From: Planctomycetota bacterium
Lineage (GTDB): Bacteria; Planctomycetota; UBA8742; UBA2392
Direction: 5' to 3'
DNA: 49,100 nucleotides
NCBI GenBank assembly: GCA_020849795.1
Contig: JADZFR010000027.1
Span: 1 to 49,100 of the forward strand
Positions within the stretch are counted from its first letter, which is position 1, and every line of letters begins with the position of its first letter. This document shows, piece by piece, positions 31,904-42,600 of the stretch. Both the position numbers and the translations under genes were made by a program. The notes below the pieces were generated by a model. That model did not search any database. It saw only the letters and a program-made list of their open reading frames with translations, and had not been told where the DNA came from.

Positions 31904-33883
31904 TCACGGACTTTGTAACCCGCGAATCCGCCGACTCAACCGAAGCAGCGGCCCCGGCGTAAGCGCGCGAAATGCGGCCCATGAACCCGCACCGGGTCGG
32001 CTGCGGAACAGCCGCAGCGCAGCCCCGAGGCTCTTGAATGGCATGCCCTGTGCTTTGTAAGCGCCGGCAAGCCGCGCCAGCTGTGCTGCGTAGGCGTCGG
32101 CATCGCGCGGAGGGCCGTAGTGCGCAGCCTGCACACGCATCGTCATTTCCTGCACTTGCGCGAACTTTGAGCGGGTCAACGTGCCTGCATGTTCGGTGAC
32201 CGTGTACAGAGTCCGGGCCAGGTGCTTCAGCTTTGCGTTGCGCGCCATTCGGACCCACAATTCATAGTCCTCGGCGAGGTGAAACTCAGGGTTCACGGAC
32301 CCCGCGGCGAGCCATGCCGATCGCCGGAACAAGAAACACAAACCCACCACGTTGCGCTGCGCGAGTTCGTGGACAGGGCCGGTGTTCACATGCACACGCT
32401 TGCCGCTGGCGTCTTCCGCCACATAGTCAGCAAACACGAGCCCGGCTTCCGGATCGAGGGCGAGTTCTCGCGCCAGCGCCTCAATTGCGCCGTCGGCAAA
32501 GTAGTCGTCGTCGCCCTTCCACATCAGCAATTCGCCCGTCGTCGCGGCCATGCCGCGGTTGATTGCGCGCGAAAGACCCTGGTTCTCTTGCGTGATGAGC
32601 TTGACCCGGGCATCCGCTGCATGTCTGGTCAAGATCGTGGACGTGTCGTCCGTGCTGCCGTCATCCACCACCACCAGTTCCAGCACCGGGTAAGCCTGAT
32701 CCAGCACGTTGCTCACGGCCTTGTCTATGAACTGCCGGCGGTTGTACGTTGGCATCACCACACTGACTTTCGGCTTTGCGGGTTGCAGCATCCATTCGTA
32801 CAGGGCACTCTCCCTGCGGCTGATGGTTTCAGCACCGTACGGCTCGCTGCTGGTGCGGGCCGGGGCTGCCAGGCGGGCGCGTGTGCCTTCATCGCTGATC
32901 TCGCCAATTGCGCGCGCGATGTCGGCGACATCTTCGGGGTCGCAAAGCAACCCGTCCCAGCGATGGGTCACGATATCGCTCATGGGCGTGCGGTTGCTCG
33001 CAATGACGGAAGTGCCGCACGCCAAGGCCTCAACCAGAACTGTGCCGAAGCCTTCCCACAGACTGGGCAGGACCAGCGCGTCCGCCCAGCGCATCCACGT
33101 CGGCATCTCGTGGTTCGGGACCATGCCGATGTGCGTCACAAATGGGTACTTCGTCCAGTCGCGGTCGCTGCGGCCGATGTGCACAAGCCGCAAGTCAGGG
33201 TGCTTCCCGCGTGCGAGTTCGCAGGCAGCCAGAAGCCTGTCGAGATTCTTCTGCTCCACATCGCGCGCCACGCTCAGCAGCTTTGGCGAGCCTTGAGGCC
33301 CGGCGGCAACTTCGCCTTCCGGCGTAAAGCGGTCACGATTCACCCGGTTCAACACCGTGACTACGCGCGCGGGACCAGCTCCGGCCTCAATGGCCGCCCG
33401 CGCCACCTCGTCACTCACCGCCATCAAGAGGGGCGCCTGCTTCAGCACCGGTGAAGCCAGCCCGATCACGTTGTGCAGGCTGCACAGCACCGGCACATCC
33501 AGCTCGCGCGCAACTTCAAGCCCCAGCCACCCGCTCCAGCGCGCGCCGTAGGCCCGCACGCAGGTTGGCGCAAACTCGCGCATCGCCGCCAGCCACGCCG
33601 CGGGAACACCGGGCCAGCCGGCTTTGAGTTCTTCGCCCATCACGGGGTTGAAGTCCGCGGCTTGCACCGCGGCCAGCCACGCATGCAAGGCCGCGTCCGG
33701 CGCCAACTTGAGCACGCGGTGCGGCAAGCCGGGCCAGATGCTGTCGCGGCCCCAATCGATCAGCGCCACGCTTTCGAAGGTGTCGGCGGGGTTGTAGTAG
33801 CCGGCCTTGCTGGATGCGTCGGCGCCAGCGGCGTGAAGTTCGCCGGGCAACTCCTCGGTGATCACCAGCAGGCGTTCGTTCAT
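31904..33883 (-). CDS. GT4-GT2 fusion glycosyltransferase
   Basis: A 659-residue protein joining two unrelated glycosyltransferase folds. The N-terminal GT4 domain (about 1-365) has VLNRVNRDRF, LLSVARDVEQKNL and EGFGTVLVEALACG. The C-terminal GT2 domain (about 370-600) has SVVMPTYNRRQFIDKAV, VVVDDGSTDDT and the metal-binding GDDDYF. It may carry out two consecutive transfers, one retaining and one inverting. ATG 33883 overlaps the ABC ATPase stop as ATGA, which decides the start. Confidence 0.9.
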   Translation of the reverse strand: MNERLLVITEELPGELHAAGADASSKAGYYNPADTFESVALIDWGRDSIWPGLPHRVLKLAPDAALHAWLAAVQAADFNPVMGEELKAGWPGVPAAWLAAMREFAPTCVRAYGARWSGWLGLEVARELDVPVLCSLHNVIGLASPVLKQAPLLMAVSDEVARAAIEAGAGPARVVTVLNRVNRDRFTPEGEVAAGPQGSPKLLSVARDVEQKNLDRLLAACELARGKHPDLRLVHIGRSDRDWTKYPFVTHIGMVPNHEMPTWMRWADALVLPSLWEGFGTVLVEALACGTSVIASNRTPMSDIVTHRWDGLLCDPEDVADIARAIGEISDEGTRARLAAPARTSSEPYGAETISRRESALYEWMLQPAKPKVSVVMPTYNRRQFIDKAVSNVLDQAYPVLELVVVDDGSTDDTSTILTRHAADARVKLITQENQGLSRAINRGMAATTGELLMWKGDDDYFADGAIEALARELALDPEAGLVFADYVAEDASGKRVHVNTGPVHELAQRNVVGLCFLFRRSAWLAAGSVNPEFHLAEDYELWVRMARNAKLKHLARTLYTVTEHAGTLTRSKFAQVQEMTMRVQAAHYGPPRDADAYAAQLARLAGAYKAQGMPFKSLGAALRLFRSRPGAGSWAAFRALTPGPLLRLSRRIRGLQSP

Positions 33884-35145
33884 GGCTGCCAATTCGCCTT
33901 GGCTGGGGCATGCCAGCGCTGGCGCAGGTCGATCAGTGCGCGCCCGTCGCTCCAGCCGGGCCGGGCAATCTCAATGCGCGCCATGCCGTCGCGGACATAC
34001 AGCGGGTTCAGCCGCCCGCCCTCGAAAATGTAGGCCTTGGCCCGGTAGCTGCCCACCGGCAGATGCATGGCCTCTAGCTCGACGTCGACTGCGCCCGCGC
34101 CCTCCAGCGTCAGGCCTCGGAAGGCCTCGCCGCTGTACAGGTGCACCAGGTAGTCACCCTTGGTGGAAAGGTGAAACCGCGTGTCGTCATGAAACAGCGT
34201 CAGCGCAAAAATCGGGTCCGCAACCGGCTCGCGCGCCTCATAGTGAAAGCGCGCAGTCGCGGCTGCACCCGGCTCAATCGTCTCGATGGCTGCGCCGTCG
34301 GCGCCAAGCCACTCGACGCGGGTCACCTCAGCGCGCGGTTTGCCGTCGGCGCCGGCGATGAAGCCGATGTCGTTTGCACGAGTGTCGCGCGTCTGGCCGG
34401 TGTCGGCCAGATAGTTGTCGATTACCGGCTGGGGCTCGCCGAGCGCACTTACGTTGCCATCGCGCATGTACAGTACCCGGTCACATCCGCGCATGTTGTT
34501 CAGCTCGTGGCTGACCAGCACCACCGTGCCGCCCTGCTTGCGGCGCTGGGCCATCCAGTCGAAGCACTTGAGCTGAAATGCCGTGTCTCCGACTGCCAGC
34601 ACTTCGTCGACCAGCAGCACGTCGGTCTCGGCGTGGGCAGCCACGGCAAACGCCAGGCGGGCGAACATGCCGCTGCTGTAGTTCTTGACAGGCATGTCCA
34701 TGAACTCGGGCACGCCTGCAAACTCGACAATGCTGTCGTACTTGCGCGCGATTTCGGCATGTTTCATGCCCAGAATGGCGCCATTGATGAACACGTTTTC
34801 TCGGCCGCTCAGGTACGGGTGAAAACCGGCCCCCAGCTCAATCAAGCCGCCGACGCGTCCCTTCACGACCACCTGCCCCTGGTCCGGCCGCAGAATACGG
34901 AACAGCAGCTTCAGCACCGTGCTTTTGCCGGCGCCATTGGGGCCGATGATGCCCAGCGTCTGGCCGGCGGGCACATCCAGCGTCACGTTCCGCAGCGCCC
35001 AGAATTCGTGGCTGCGCAAGCCGTCGACGCGCTTGGCGGCAAGGCGCCCTGGCAGCGTGAACAGGAACTCGGCCAGTGTCTTCACGTGATAGCCGCGCCG
35101 GAAGCGCTTACTGACTGCCTGCAGGCTGATTGCGGGGTCAGGCAT
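33880..35145 (-). CDS. Polysaccharide ABC exporter ATP-binding protein, Wzt-like with C-terminal domain
   Basis: A 421-residue protein. Residues 1-250 are an ABC ATPase of the Wzt/TagH type: Walker A GPNGAGKST (68-76), GRVGGLIELGAGFHPYLSGREN, the shortened signature NYSSGMFARLAF and Walker B VLLVDEVLAVGD. Residues about 270-421 form a beta-rich C-terminal domain as in O-antigen Wzt proteins, where it binds the modified end of the finished glycan before export. ATG 35145 overlaps the permease stop (TAATG). The much longer open frame upstream is antisense-like nonsense over the permease gene. Confidence 0.92.
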   Translation of the reverse strand: MPDPAISLQAVSKRFRRGYHVKTLAEFLFTLPGRLAAKRVDGLRSHEFWALRNVTLDVPAGQTLGIIGPNGAGKSTVLKLLFRILRPDQGQVVVKGRVGGLIELGAGFHPYLSGRENVFINGAILGMKHAEIARKYDSIVEFAGVPEFMDMPVKNYSSGMFARLAFAVAAHAETDVLLVDEVLAVGDTAFQLKCFDWMAQRRKQGGTVVLVSHELNNMRGCDRVLYMRDGNVSALGEPQPVIDNYLADTGQTRDTRANDIGFIAGADGKPRAEVTRVEWLGADGAAIETIEPGAAATARFHYEAREPVADPIFALTLFHDDTRFHLSTKGDYLVHLYSGEAFRGLTLEGAGAVDVELEAMHLPVGSYRAKAYIFEGGRLNPLYVRDGMARIEIARPGWSDGRALIDLRQRWHAPAKANWQP

Positions 35146-35930
35146 TACGCAAGCTCCCCGAACACCCGCTCCATGCGCCGGAACCAGCGCCACGCCACCA
35201 CCAGCACCAGCACGCTGACCAGCGCCGCCACGCCAAACTCGGGCGCGAACGCGACTTTGCCGCCAACGATCAATCCGCGGTATGCATCGAGAATCGGTGT
35301 CATCGGGTTGCAGTACACCAGCCACACAAATCCGCCGCTGCGCGGGATCGGATACACCACCGAGCTGGCAAACATCCACAGAAGCACGCCGACTTGCAGG
35401 ATGTACTGCACGTCGCGGTACAGCAGGTTCGCCGCGGAAAGCGCCAGCGCGCAACCAACGCCAAACGCCAGTTGCACCAACACCACGACCGGCACCAGCA
35501 ACAACCCGATGCCGGGGGCCATGCCGTAGTACAGCATCAGGCCCGCCAGCACCACTGCGGCCACGCAGAAGTCCACCAGCGCCGACAGCACGGCGGACAG
35601 CGGCAGCACCTCGCGCGCGAAGTACACCTTGGTGACCAGCGCCCGGTTGTCGACCAGGCTGCGCGCTCCCTGGTTGATGATGTTGGCGTGCAACTGCCAT
35701 GGCAGCAGGCCAAGATACGCGAACACCGGGTACGGGATGCCATGCGTCTCGACCCGCGCGACCTTGCTGAACACAAACGTGAACACCAGCATCAACGACA
35801 GCGGCAACGCCACCGCCCAACCGATGCCCAGCAGCGTGTGCTTGTAGCGCACGCGCACCTCACGCATGCCCAGCGCGACGATCAATTCGCGGAAGCCGGC
35901 AATTTCGCGGATGTCAGTGACCACACTCAT
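35145..35930 (-). CDS. Polysaccharide ABC exporter permease, Wzm-like
   Basis: A 261-residue ABC-2-type membrane protein with six predicted transmembrane segments. Its N-terminal amphipathic stretch (REVRVRYKHTLLGIGWAVALP) and YRDVQYILQ are typical of Wzm/TagG/KpsM permeases. It forms the export channel with the following ATPase, moving lipid-linked polysaccharide across the inner membrane. Its stop overlaps the ATPase start. It lies 10 bases after the methyltransferase gene. Confidence 0.92.
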   Translation of the reverse strand: MSVVTDIREIAGFRELIVALGMREVRVRYKHTLLGIGWAVALPLSLMLVFTFVFSKVARVETHGIPYPVFAYLGLLPWQLHANIINQGARSLVDNRALVTKVYFAREVLPLSAVLSALVDFCVAAVVLAGLMLYYGMAPGIGLLLVPVVVLVQLAFGVGCALALSAANLLYRDVQYILQVGVLLWMFASSVVYPIPRSGGFVWLVYCNPMTPILDAYRGLIVGGKVAFAPEFGVAALVSVLVLVVAWRWFRRMERVFGELA

Positions 35931-35939
35931 GGGCGCGCC

Positions 35940-35945
35940 ATTATA
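35940..35945 (-). promoter_or_regulatory. Possible -10 element (TATAAT) at the permease start
   Basis: A perfect TATAAT on the minus strand, 9 bases before ATG 35930, overlaps the TAA stop of the methyltransferase gene. It could be an internal promoter, but no -35 is visible and it may simply be the stop-codon context. Confidence 0.3.
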
Positions 35946-36630
35946 CCCCGCGCTGCGTGAAGCGCCCCCACGCCACTTGCGAGTAACCAGAGCTTTCGTC
36001 GCGCCCCTCTGCGGGCCCGAAGTGCCGTGCCAGGTGCCGGGTCAACTTGGCACGCGAGAATGCGCGGACATGATGCGGGTCTTCCAGCCACCCGATCGGC
36101 ACCGACACGACATAACCGGCGCCCTGCGCCAGGTGCGGGCGAATCGCGGCCAGCAGGGCCGCTTCTTCGTCGGGATACAGGTGCTCAAGCAGCTCGCACG
36201 CCACCACGGTGTCAAAGCGCTCGCCGGCTTCAAAGTGCAGTTCATGCATGCCCATACAGCGGGCATCAACCTTGGGCAGGGCACGCTGGCGCAACTCGGC
36301 CAGCGCCTGCTCAAACCCGTCCACGGCGACAACTTCGCTGACTTCATCGCGGGCGGCAATCCAGCGCGTCATGTTGCCCATGCCGCAACCCAGCTCAAGC
36401 ACGCGGCCGCGGACATGCGCGACCGATGCACTCAGGCGTGCAAAGTAGTCGGGATGGCCGCTTGCGGTTTCTTCCCACGACAGCGTCATCCACTTGCGGT
36501 GGCGCAACGCGGATTCCGGCTGCAACTCCCACTGGTTGCGGTCGATTTTCTGGCGCAGCAGGCAGTAACGCAGGTGCAGCGACATGGGTCGCCACGTGGG
36601 ACGCAATCGGTGTCGGAGGGCGCTGAACAT
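35941..36630 (-). CDS. Class I SAM-dependent methyltransferase
   Basis: A 229-residue methyltransferase. The SAM-binding motif I is VLELGCGMGNMT, followed by VVAVDGFEQAL (motif II acidic Asp) and FDTVVACELLEHLYPDEEA, all typical of small-molecule or glycan methyltransferases. Its place at the head of the export genes suggests methylation of a sugar in the polysaccharide, perhaps as a chain-end cap recognised by the Wzt C-terminal domain; this is inference. ATG 36630 is preferred to TTG 36690, which would overlap the giant gene upstream. Confidence 0.8.
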   Translation of the reverse strand: MFSALRHRLRPTWRPMSLHLRYCLLRQKIDRNQWELQPESALRHRKWMTLSWEETASGHPDYFARLSASVAHVRGRVLELGCGMGNMTRWIAARDEVSEVVAVDGFEQALAELRQRALPKVDARCMGMHELHFEAGERFDTVVACELLEHLYPDEEAALLAAIRPHLAQGAGYVVSVPIGWLEDPHHVRAFSRAKLTRHLARHFGPAEGRDESSGYSQVAWGRFTQRGV

Positions 36631-36661
36631 GGCGGGATTGTGCACCAGAGACGGCGCAGGC

Positions 36662-39600
36662 TCAATCACCCCAGAACCAGGTGTCGGCAACGGTGCCGTT
36701 CTGCTGGGTTGCCGAGATCTCGCCGTCGAAGTACCCGCCGGCGATCACCATGCGGTCGACGTCCCAGCACGCGGAGTGGGCCCAGCGCGCCTGCGGGTGC
36801 GCGACCGTGCCCGTCTGCCCGGTCCATGTGTCCGTCACCAGGTTGAGCGCGAACAGCCGCGCTTCAGCGCCGGTGCTGTAGCCACCAAAGATCAGCAGGC
36901 GCTGGCTGGCAGGGTCGACCACCGCGCTGTGATAGTACAAGGCACCGGGCGCGGTGCCTGCGCCGGCCAGCGGAGCCCAAGTACCGCTGCCGGCAAGGTC
37001 GAGCGTGAATGCGTCGCTGAGCGGGTTGACGCCGCCAGTGTTGCCGCCGTGCAGGATGACGCGGTTGCGCGGTGCGTCGAAGGCCCACGCGCCGGAGAAA
37101 CGCTCGGACGGTGCGGTGCCGCCGGGTGTCATCTGCGTCCAGTCCAGCGTCAGCAAGTCCAGCACAAACACATCATTCGTGCGGGTGGCTGCCGGGGTCT
37201 GGCCGCCGAACACGATCATGCGGTCTGCGCTGTCCACCACCGCGCGGTGGTTGGTGCGCGCGCCCGGGTACTGTGTAAAGGTGGGGTTGAGCTGCACCCA
37301 GTGCTCGTTGCCCGGGTCCAGCACCAGCGCCCACAGCTCATCGACAATGCTGGAGGCCGAATAGTCCAGGCGCCCGCCATACATCACCATGCGCGGAATC
37401 GCGGGGCTGTCGTCGTAGACCATGGTTGCGGCACGGCGCGCGCTCGGCCCGGGGCCGGTTGCTGATAGCGGCGCCCACTGCGCGACAGGCGATGAAAGGT
37501 CAAGTTGCCACAAGTCCGCGTTGTGCACGCCGCCGCCCAGGCCGCCAAACGCAATCATGCGGCGCGCCACGGGGTCATACGCGCTGGCGGAAGTCACGAT
37601 CGACGTCGGCGTCGAAGTGCCGACCTTTGTCCATCCTGCAAGGCTGTTCGAGGTGTCGATCTGCCAGAAGTCTGACGCACCGCGGGCATCCAGGAACCCG
37701 GTCCCTGCGTAGAAGTCTGCGCCATTTGAGCAGGCCGTGTGCAGCGAACGCGCCAGCGGCGCCGAACCCAGGAAAGAAAGCTGCGTCCAGGTCGTGAACG
37801 CACCGCCAACGTTCGCCTCCCACAGTTCCGCGTTGGGCGTGCCGGTATCGCCGCCGTGCAGCCAGATTTGCGTGCCTGCGCCGTTCGACGAACAGGCAAA
37901 CGAGTGGCGGCCACTCGGGATCGGCGCGAACAGGGCCGACCGGTTTGTCCAGGTTTCCGTGCCGGGGTTCAGGCTGAGCACCCATACATCGTTCAGGGTT
38001 GTCGTGCTGCTGCGGCCCGCAACGATCACCATGCGGTCATTGGTCGAGTCATAGGCCGCGCCGTGAGCATACCGGGCGACGGGCGCGGGACCCGCGAGCG
38101 GCGTGACCAAAGACCACGACATCGCACCCAGATCGTATGCCCAGACATCGCCCACGATGCCGGGCGTGCGGCCCCCGTACACAAGTACCCGGTTGCGTAT
38201 GGAGTCGTAGATCATGCTGTGCTGGTCGCGGGCGGCTGGGCCGACGCCGGGCCATTGCGTCCAGGCACCCGTGGCCAGGTTCAGCGACCAGAGTTCGGAC
38301 GTGCGGCCGCCGCTGGCGATGTTGCCGCCATGGATAAACATGCGGTTGCCGGCAAGGTCGGTCGCCCGCGCCGAATACACAGCCGCGGCCGGCGCTGCAC
38401 CCCCGCCGATCACGCGTGCCCACTCACCGTTCGGGGCGCTGCGGTCCAGCGCCCAGATGCCGCCGTAGTACGCGACGTGATCCTTGCCGCCCCACAGCAC
38501 CACGCGGTCATTGCTGGTGTCGAATCCCGCCACCGCACCCCAGCGGCCCTCGGGGCCTGCTGAGTCTGCGGTTGTTCCGACAGAGTCCTGCCATGCCGGC
38601 GCGCCGGAAACGTCCAGCACTGAAATGCGCGGAGTGTTGAGTGCGCTGGGGTTGATACCGCCATAGAACAGCACCTCGTCGCGGGCTGGGTCCCACGCGC
38701 CGCCGCCGACCACGCGACCCACGCCGGCGTCCGGGTCGGTGGCCAGTGCTGCCCAGACAGGCGCCCCCGCCAGCGAAAGCTGCCAGGTGTCGCGCAATGT
38801 CGATGAGCCGCGATAGCCGCTTTGCAGAATCAATCCGCGGTTGGTGCCGTCCCACGAGTAGGTCATGTAGTAGCGGCCAAGCGGCAACGTACCGCCGGGC
38901 GCCAGCGTTGACCATGTACCCGCGCCCGCGAAGCTGAACTCATGCACGTCGATCAGGTCGCTCGTGCCGGAGCGCCCGCCCACAATCACCATGCGGTCGC
39001 CGGTAAAGTCGGCAACCGCCGCGTGGCCGAAACGCGCCGTGGGCGCCGTGCCGCCCGGTGTGAGCTGCGACCAGAACCCGTAAGTCGGGCTGATCGGGTC
39101 AAGGTCGATGGCCCAGGTGTCGTTGTACTGCACCGCACCCACGCCGCCGAACAGAATGGCGCGGTTGCGGGCGGCGTCGTGCACAAACGCAGCGCTGCGC
39201 CGCGCCGCGGGCGTGAACGGCGATGCCAGCGAAAGCTGTGTCCAGGCCTCGGCACCGCGCACCAGGCTGAGAGACCACGTGTCATCCAGCGTGGCCGATG
39301 TGCCGGCACCGCCAAAGATCACCATGCGCTGGTTGGTGGCGTCGTAGATCGCGTTGGAGTACTGGCGCTCGGGCGGCAGTGCGCCGGCCGGTGACAAGAT
39401 GCGCCACCCGGCAGTCTGGCCGCCACTGCGCTCATACACCCACACGCTGTTCAGTTTGGCGCCATCGCGACGGCCGCCGAAGACCACGATGCGGTCGTTC
39501 AGCTCGTCAAAAATCATCGTGTGCGAATACACGCCCGTCGCCTGCCCGCCCGGCGTCACATGCTGCGCCCAGCCGCCGTCGCGCGTCAGTGCAAACGCGG

Positions 39601-42600
39601 CGCTGGCCCCCGGCGCGCCCGAGGGCATGGGCGTCAGCGTCAGTACGTAGTTTGCCGCGGTGGTGTGACGTTCGGTGGCATAGGCGTCCCACTCAAAGCT
39701 GAAGGGCGCGTTGACCGGCACACCCTGGATTACGTTGCCGACAATCGTGAGCCCGCCGGCAGACGACAGACGCGCCGGGCCGGGGTTGCTGCCGCCCGTG
39801 TACGTCACTGCCACATTCACCGGGCCTGCCAGACCTGTGGTGACCAGGCCGGTCACCGCCACAGGCCCGCCGTTGTCGGGCCCAACCGCCAGCACAGAGC
39901 AAGTCGTTGCAGACGTGCCGTTGCCGACCAGGTCAATGTGCGTCAGCGTTCCGGGCAGATTGAGGCTGTTGCTTTCGAAAGTGATGCGGCCGGACAACGG
40001 GCCTGTCGTTGAGGCGACAAGTTCGCCATCAAACTGGATGAACCCGCCGGCCGGAATGACAAAGGGCGTGGCCGGCAGGGGCGGCGTAAAGTTCCAGTCG
40101 GCGATGTTGGCGCCGGTCAGGCTGATCGACGTGATCGTAAGCGGCCCGCTGCCGATGTTGTCGACCTGATGCGGCAGCGGCGAGTTGGCACTGGGTAAGC
40201 CCAATGTCGAAGCACCGTAATCGTGGGGGCCGAGGTTGGTATCGATCTGGCCTTGCGTGCCTTCGCCCTCAAGGTTGATCACGGTCAGGGTCGGGGGCGG
40301 AAAGCCGCCGCTGTCACTGGTCACTTCAATGGCCATGTTGCGCACACCCAGTGCCGTCGGCGTGAAGTTGCCGCCCAGCACCAGCGTCTGCGTCGGCAGC
40401 AGCAGATGCGGGAAAACGACCGGCAGGCCCGTGATGTTCCAGTCGGCAGTATGGCCAGTCAGCGCAATGCCGCTGATGCTCAGCGGGCCGTCGCCATCGT
40501 TGCGGATGGTGTGGTTGATCGGGTTCAGCGGGCTGGGCGAGCCGACGTTGGCCGGGCCATAGTCAATCGGGCCGGTGCCGGTGATGACATTGACCAGGCC
40601 GCGTGTGCCCTGCCCGGCCAGCATGATCACGGTAACAACCGGCGGCGGAGTGCTGCCGCTGTCGCTGGTAATCTCAATGTCCATGGCGCGGGCGCCAAGG
40701 GCCGTCGGGGTAAACGTGCCGGTGATCGGCAGTGTCGCCAACGGCGCCAGCGTGACGGGGTACGCGACGGGCATGCCCGCAAAGCCCCAGTCCCCGGTGT
40801 GGCCGGTCAGGGCGATGCCGCTGATTGTCAGCGGGCCGGTGCCTGTGTTCTGAATGGTGTGCACCAGTGCAGGCGCGCTAGTGCCCGGGTTGGCGCCGCC
40901 ATAGTTGACCGGGCCAGTGCCCGGCGCCTGAATGAAAATCTGCCCCGCGGTGCCGTTGCCGTCGCAGGTGATATTGGTGAAGGTCCCGGGAGTGCCGCCG
41001 GTGTCGCTGGTCAGGCGCAGCGTGGTGGTGCGGGCCCCCATGGCTGTCGGCGTGAAGCGTGCTGAAATCGTCGTGTTCAAGCCGGCCGCAACCACGATCG
41101 GGAACGTCGGGGCCGGGTTGAACGACCACATTGCGGAATCGCCCCCGATAAAGCCTGCGGCCGTGATGGTCAGCGGCCCGCTGCCGGTGTTGTTGATTGT
41201 GTGAATGATCGTCGCCGAAGGCACATTCAGGTTCGTGCTGCCGTAGTTCACCGGCGTCGCAGAAGTCAGCGTGCCAACGGTGCCGGTGCCCGTGACACTC
41301 ACATCCGTGGGCGTATTCGGCACAGCGCCGCTATCACTGAGAAAGCGAATGATCGCGCTGCGTGGCCCGGCTGCACCTGGCCGCATCTCAAACTGAAAGT
41401 TCTGGCTGAGTCCGGCGCCGATCACCACCGGATACACCACGGCAGAAATGTCGGTCCAGTCGCCGGGGTTTGTGCCGGCCAACTGCACCTGCGTAATGGT
41501 CAACGGCCCGTTGCCGGTGTTGTTCACCGTGTGCGTCACAGGGCTGAGGCTGCTGAGAATCGTCGGGTTCGCGGTGCCGTAATCGACCGGCCCCAACGGC
41601 GTGCTGAGCACGCCAGCGGTACCCAGGCCGAACACCGCAACGTCGGTCGGCGTGTTCGGTACACCGCCGGTGTCGCTGATAAAGCGGATGATTGCGTCGC
41701 GTGCGCCTACCGCACCCGGCTGCATCTGGAACTGGAAATTCTGGGCAAGGCCCGCGCCGATCACGACGGGGAAGACCAGCCCGGAAACATCGGTCCAGTC
41801 GCCGGGGTGGCTGCCTGCAAACTGTACCTGCGTAATGGTCAACGGCGCGGCGCCTGTGTTGGTCACGGTGTGGGTCACCGGGCTGAGGCTGCTGATCAGC
41901 GTCGGGTTCGACTGTCCGTAGTCAATGGGCCCGGGAGGTGTAGTCAGGACACCGACGTTGGAAATGCCTGTGCCGGTCAGGGGGTGGTCAAAGGTCAAAC
42001 CCGCCGCCAGGCCATTGCCGTAAGTGATGCGCAAAGCCGCGTTGCGTGGGCCCAGCGCACCGGGCGTGAAATTCAACGCCACGTTGTGCGTTGCGCCTGA
42101 GATGACTGACACCGGCGCGCCCGTCGGGCCTGCGAAACTCCAGTCGGCAGAGTTGGCGCCAATCAGCGAGATGGCCGTCACGCCCATGTCCACGCCGCCG
42201 ATGTTGGAAATCATGTAGGGCTGTGAGTTCAATGCCGATGGCTGCCCGACCAGCGTGGCACCCCAGTTGTTAATGCCGGTCACGGTGGGTACTGCGGGGG
42301 GCACATACTCGATCTGCCATGAAAGCAGGGTGCCCGCATTGCCGCCCTGGGCCCCGCCGCCCTGGTCATCGGCGATGACGAGCGTCCACGTGCCCGAGGG
42401 TGAGACACCATAGCGGTTGTTCAGGTCTGCGCCCTGGTCTTCGGGGCGCCAGAAGCTGCTGGTGAACGGCGCCGCACCGCCCGTCACGTTGACCGAAGGC
42501 GTGAACACCGGGTCAATTGCGCGCGTGAAATTCGCGTAGACATACGGCGCGACGGCGCCGGTGCCGAAGTCGTCACCGTTGCCGCCGTTGTCGGTGGAAA

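Noticed and set aside
35148..35820. A 5' extension of the Wzt-like ATPase frame
   Set aside because: It overlaps the whole permease gene. The TAATG junction and the family N-terminus place the start at 35145.
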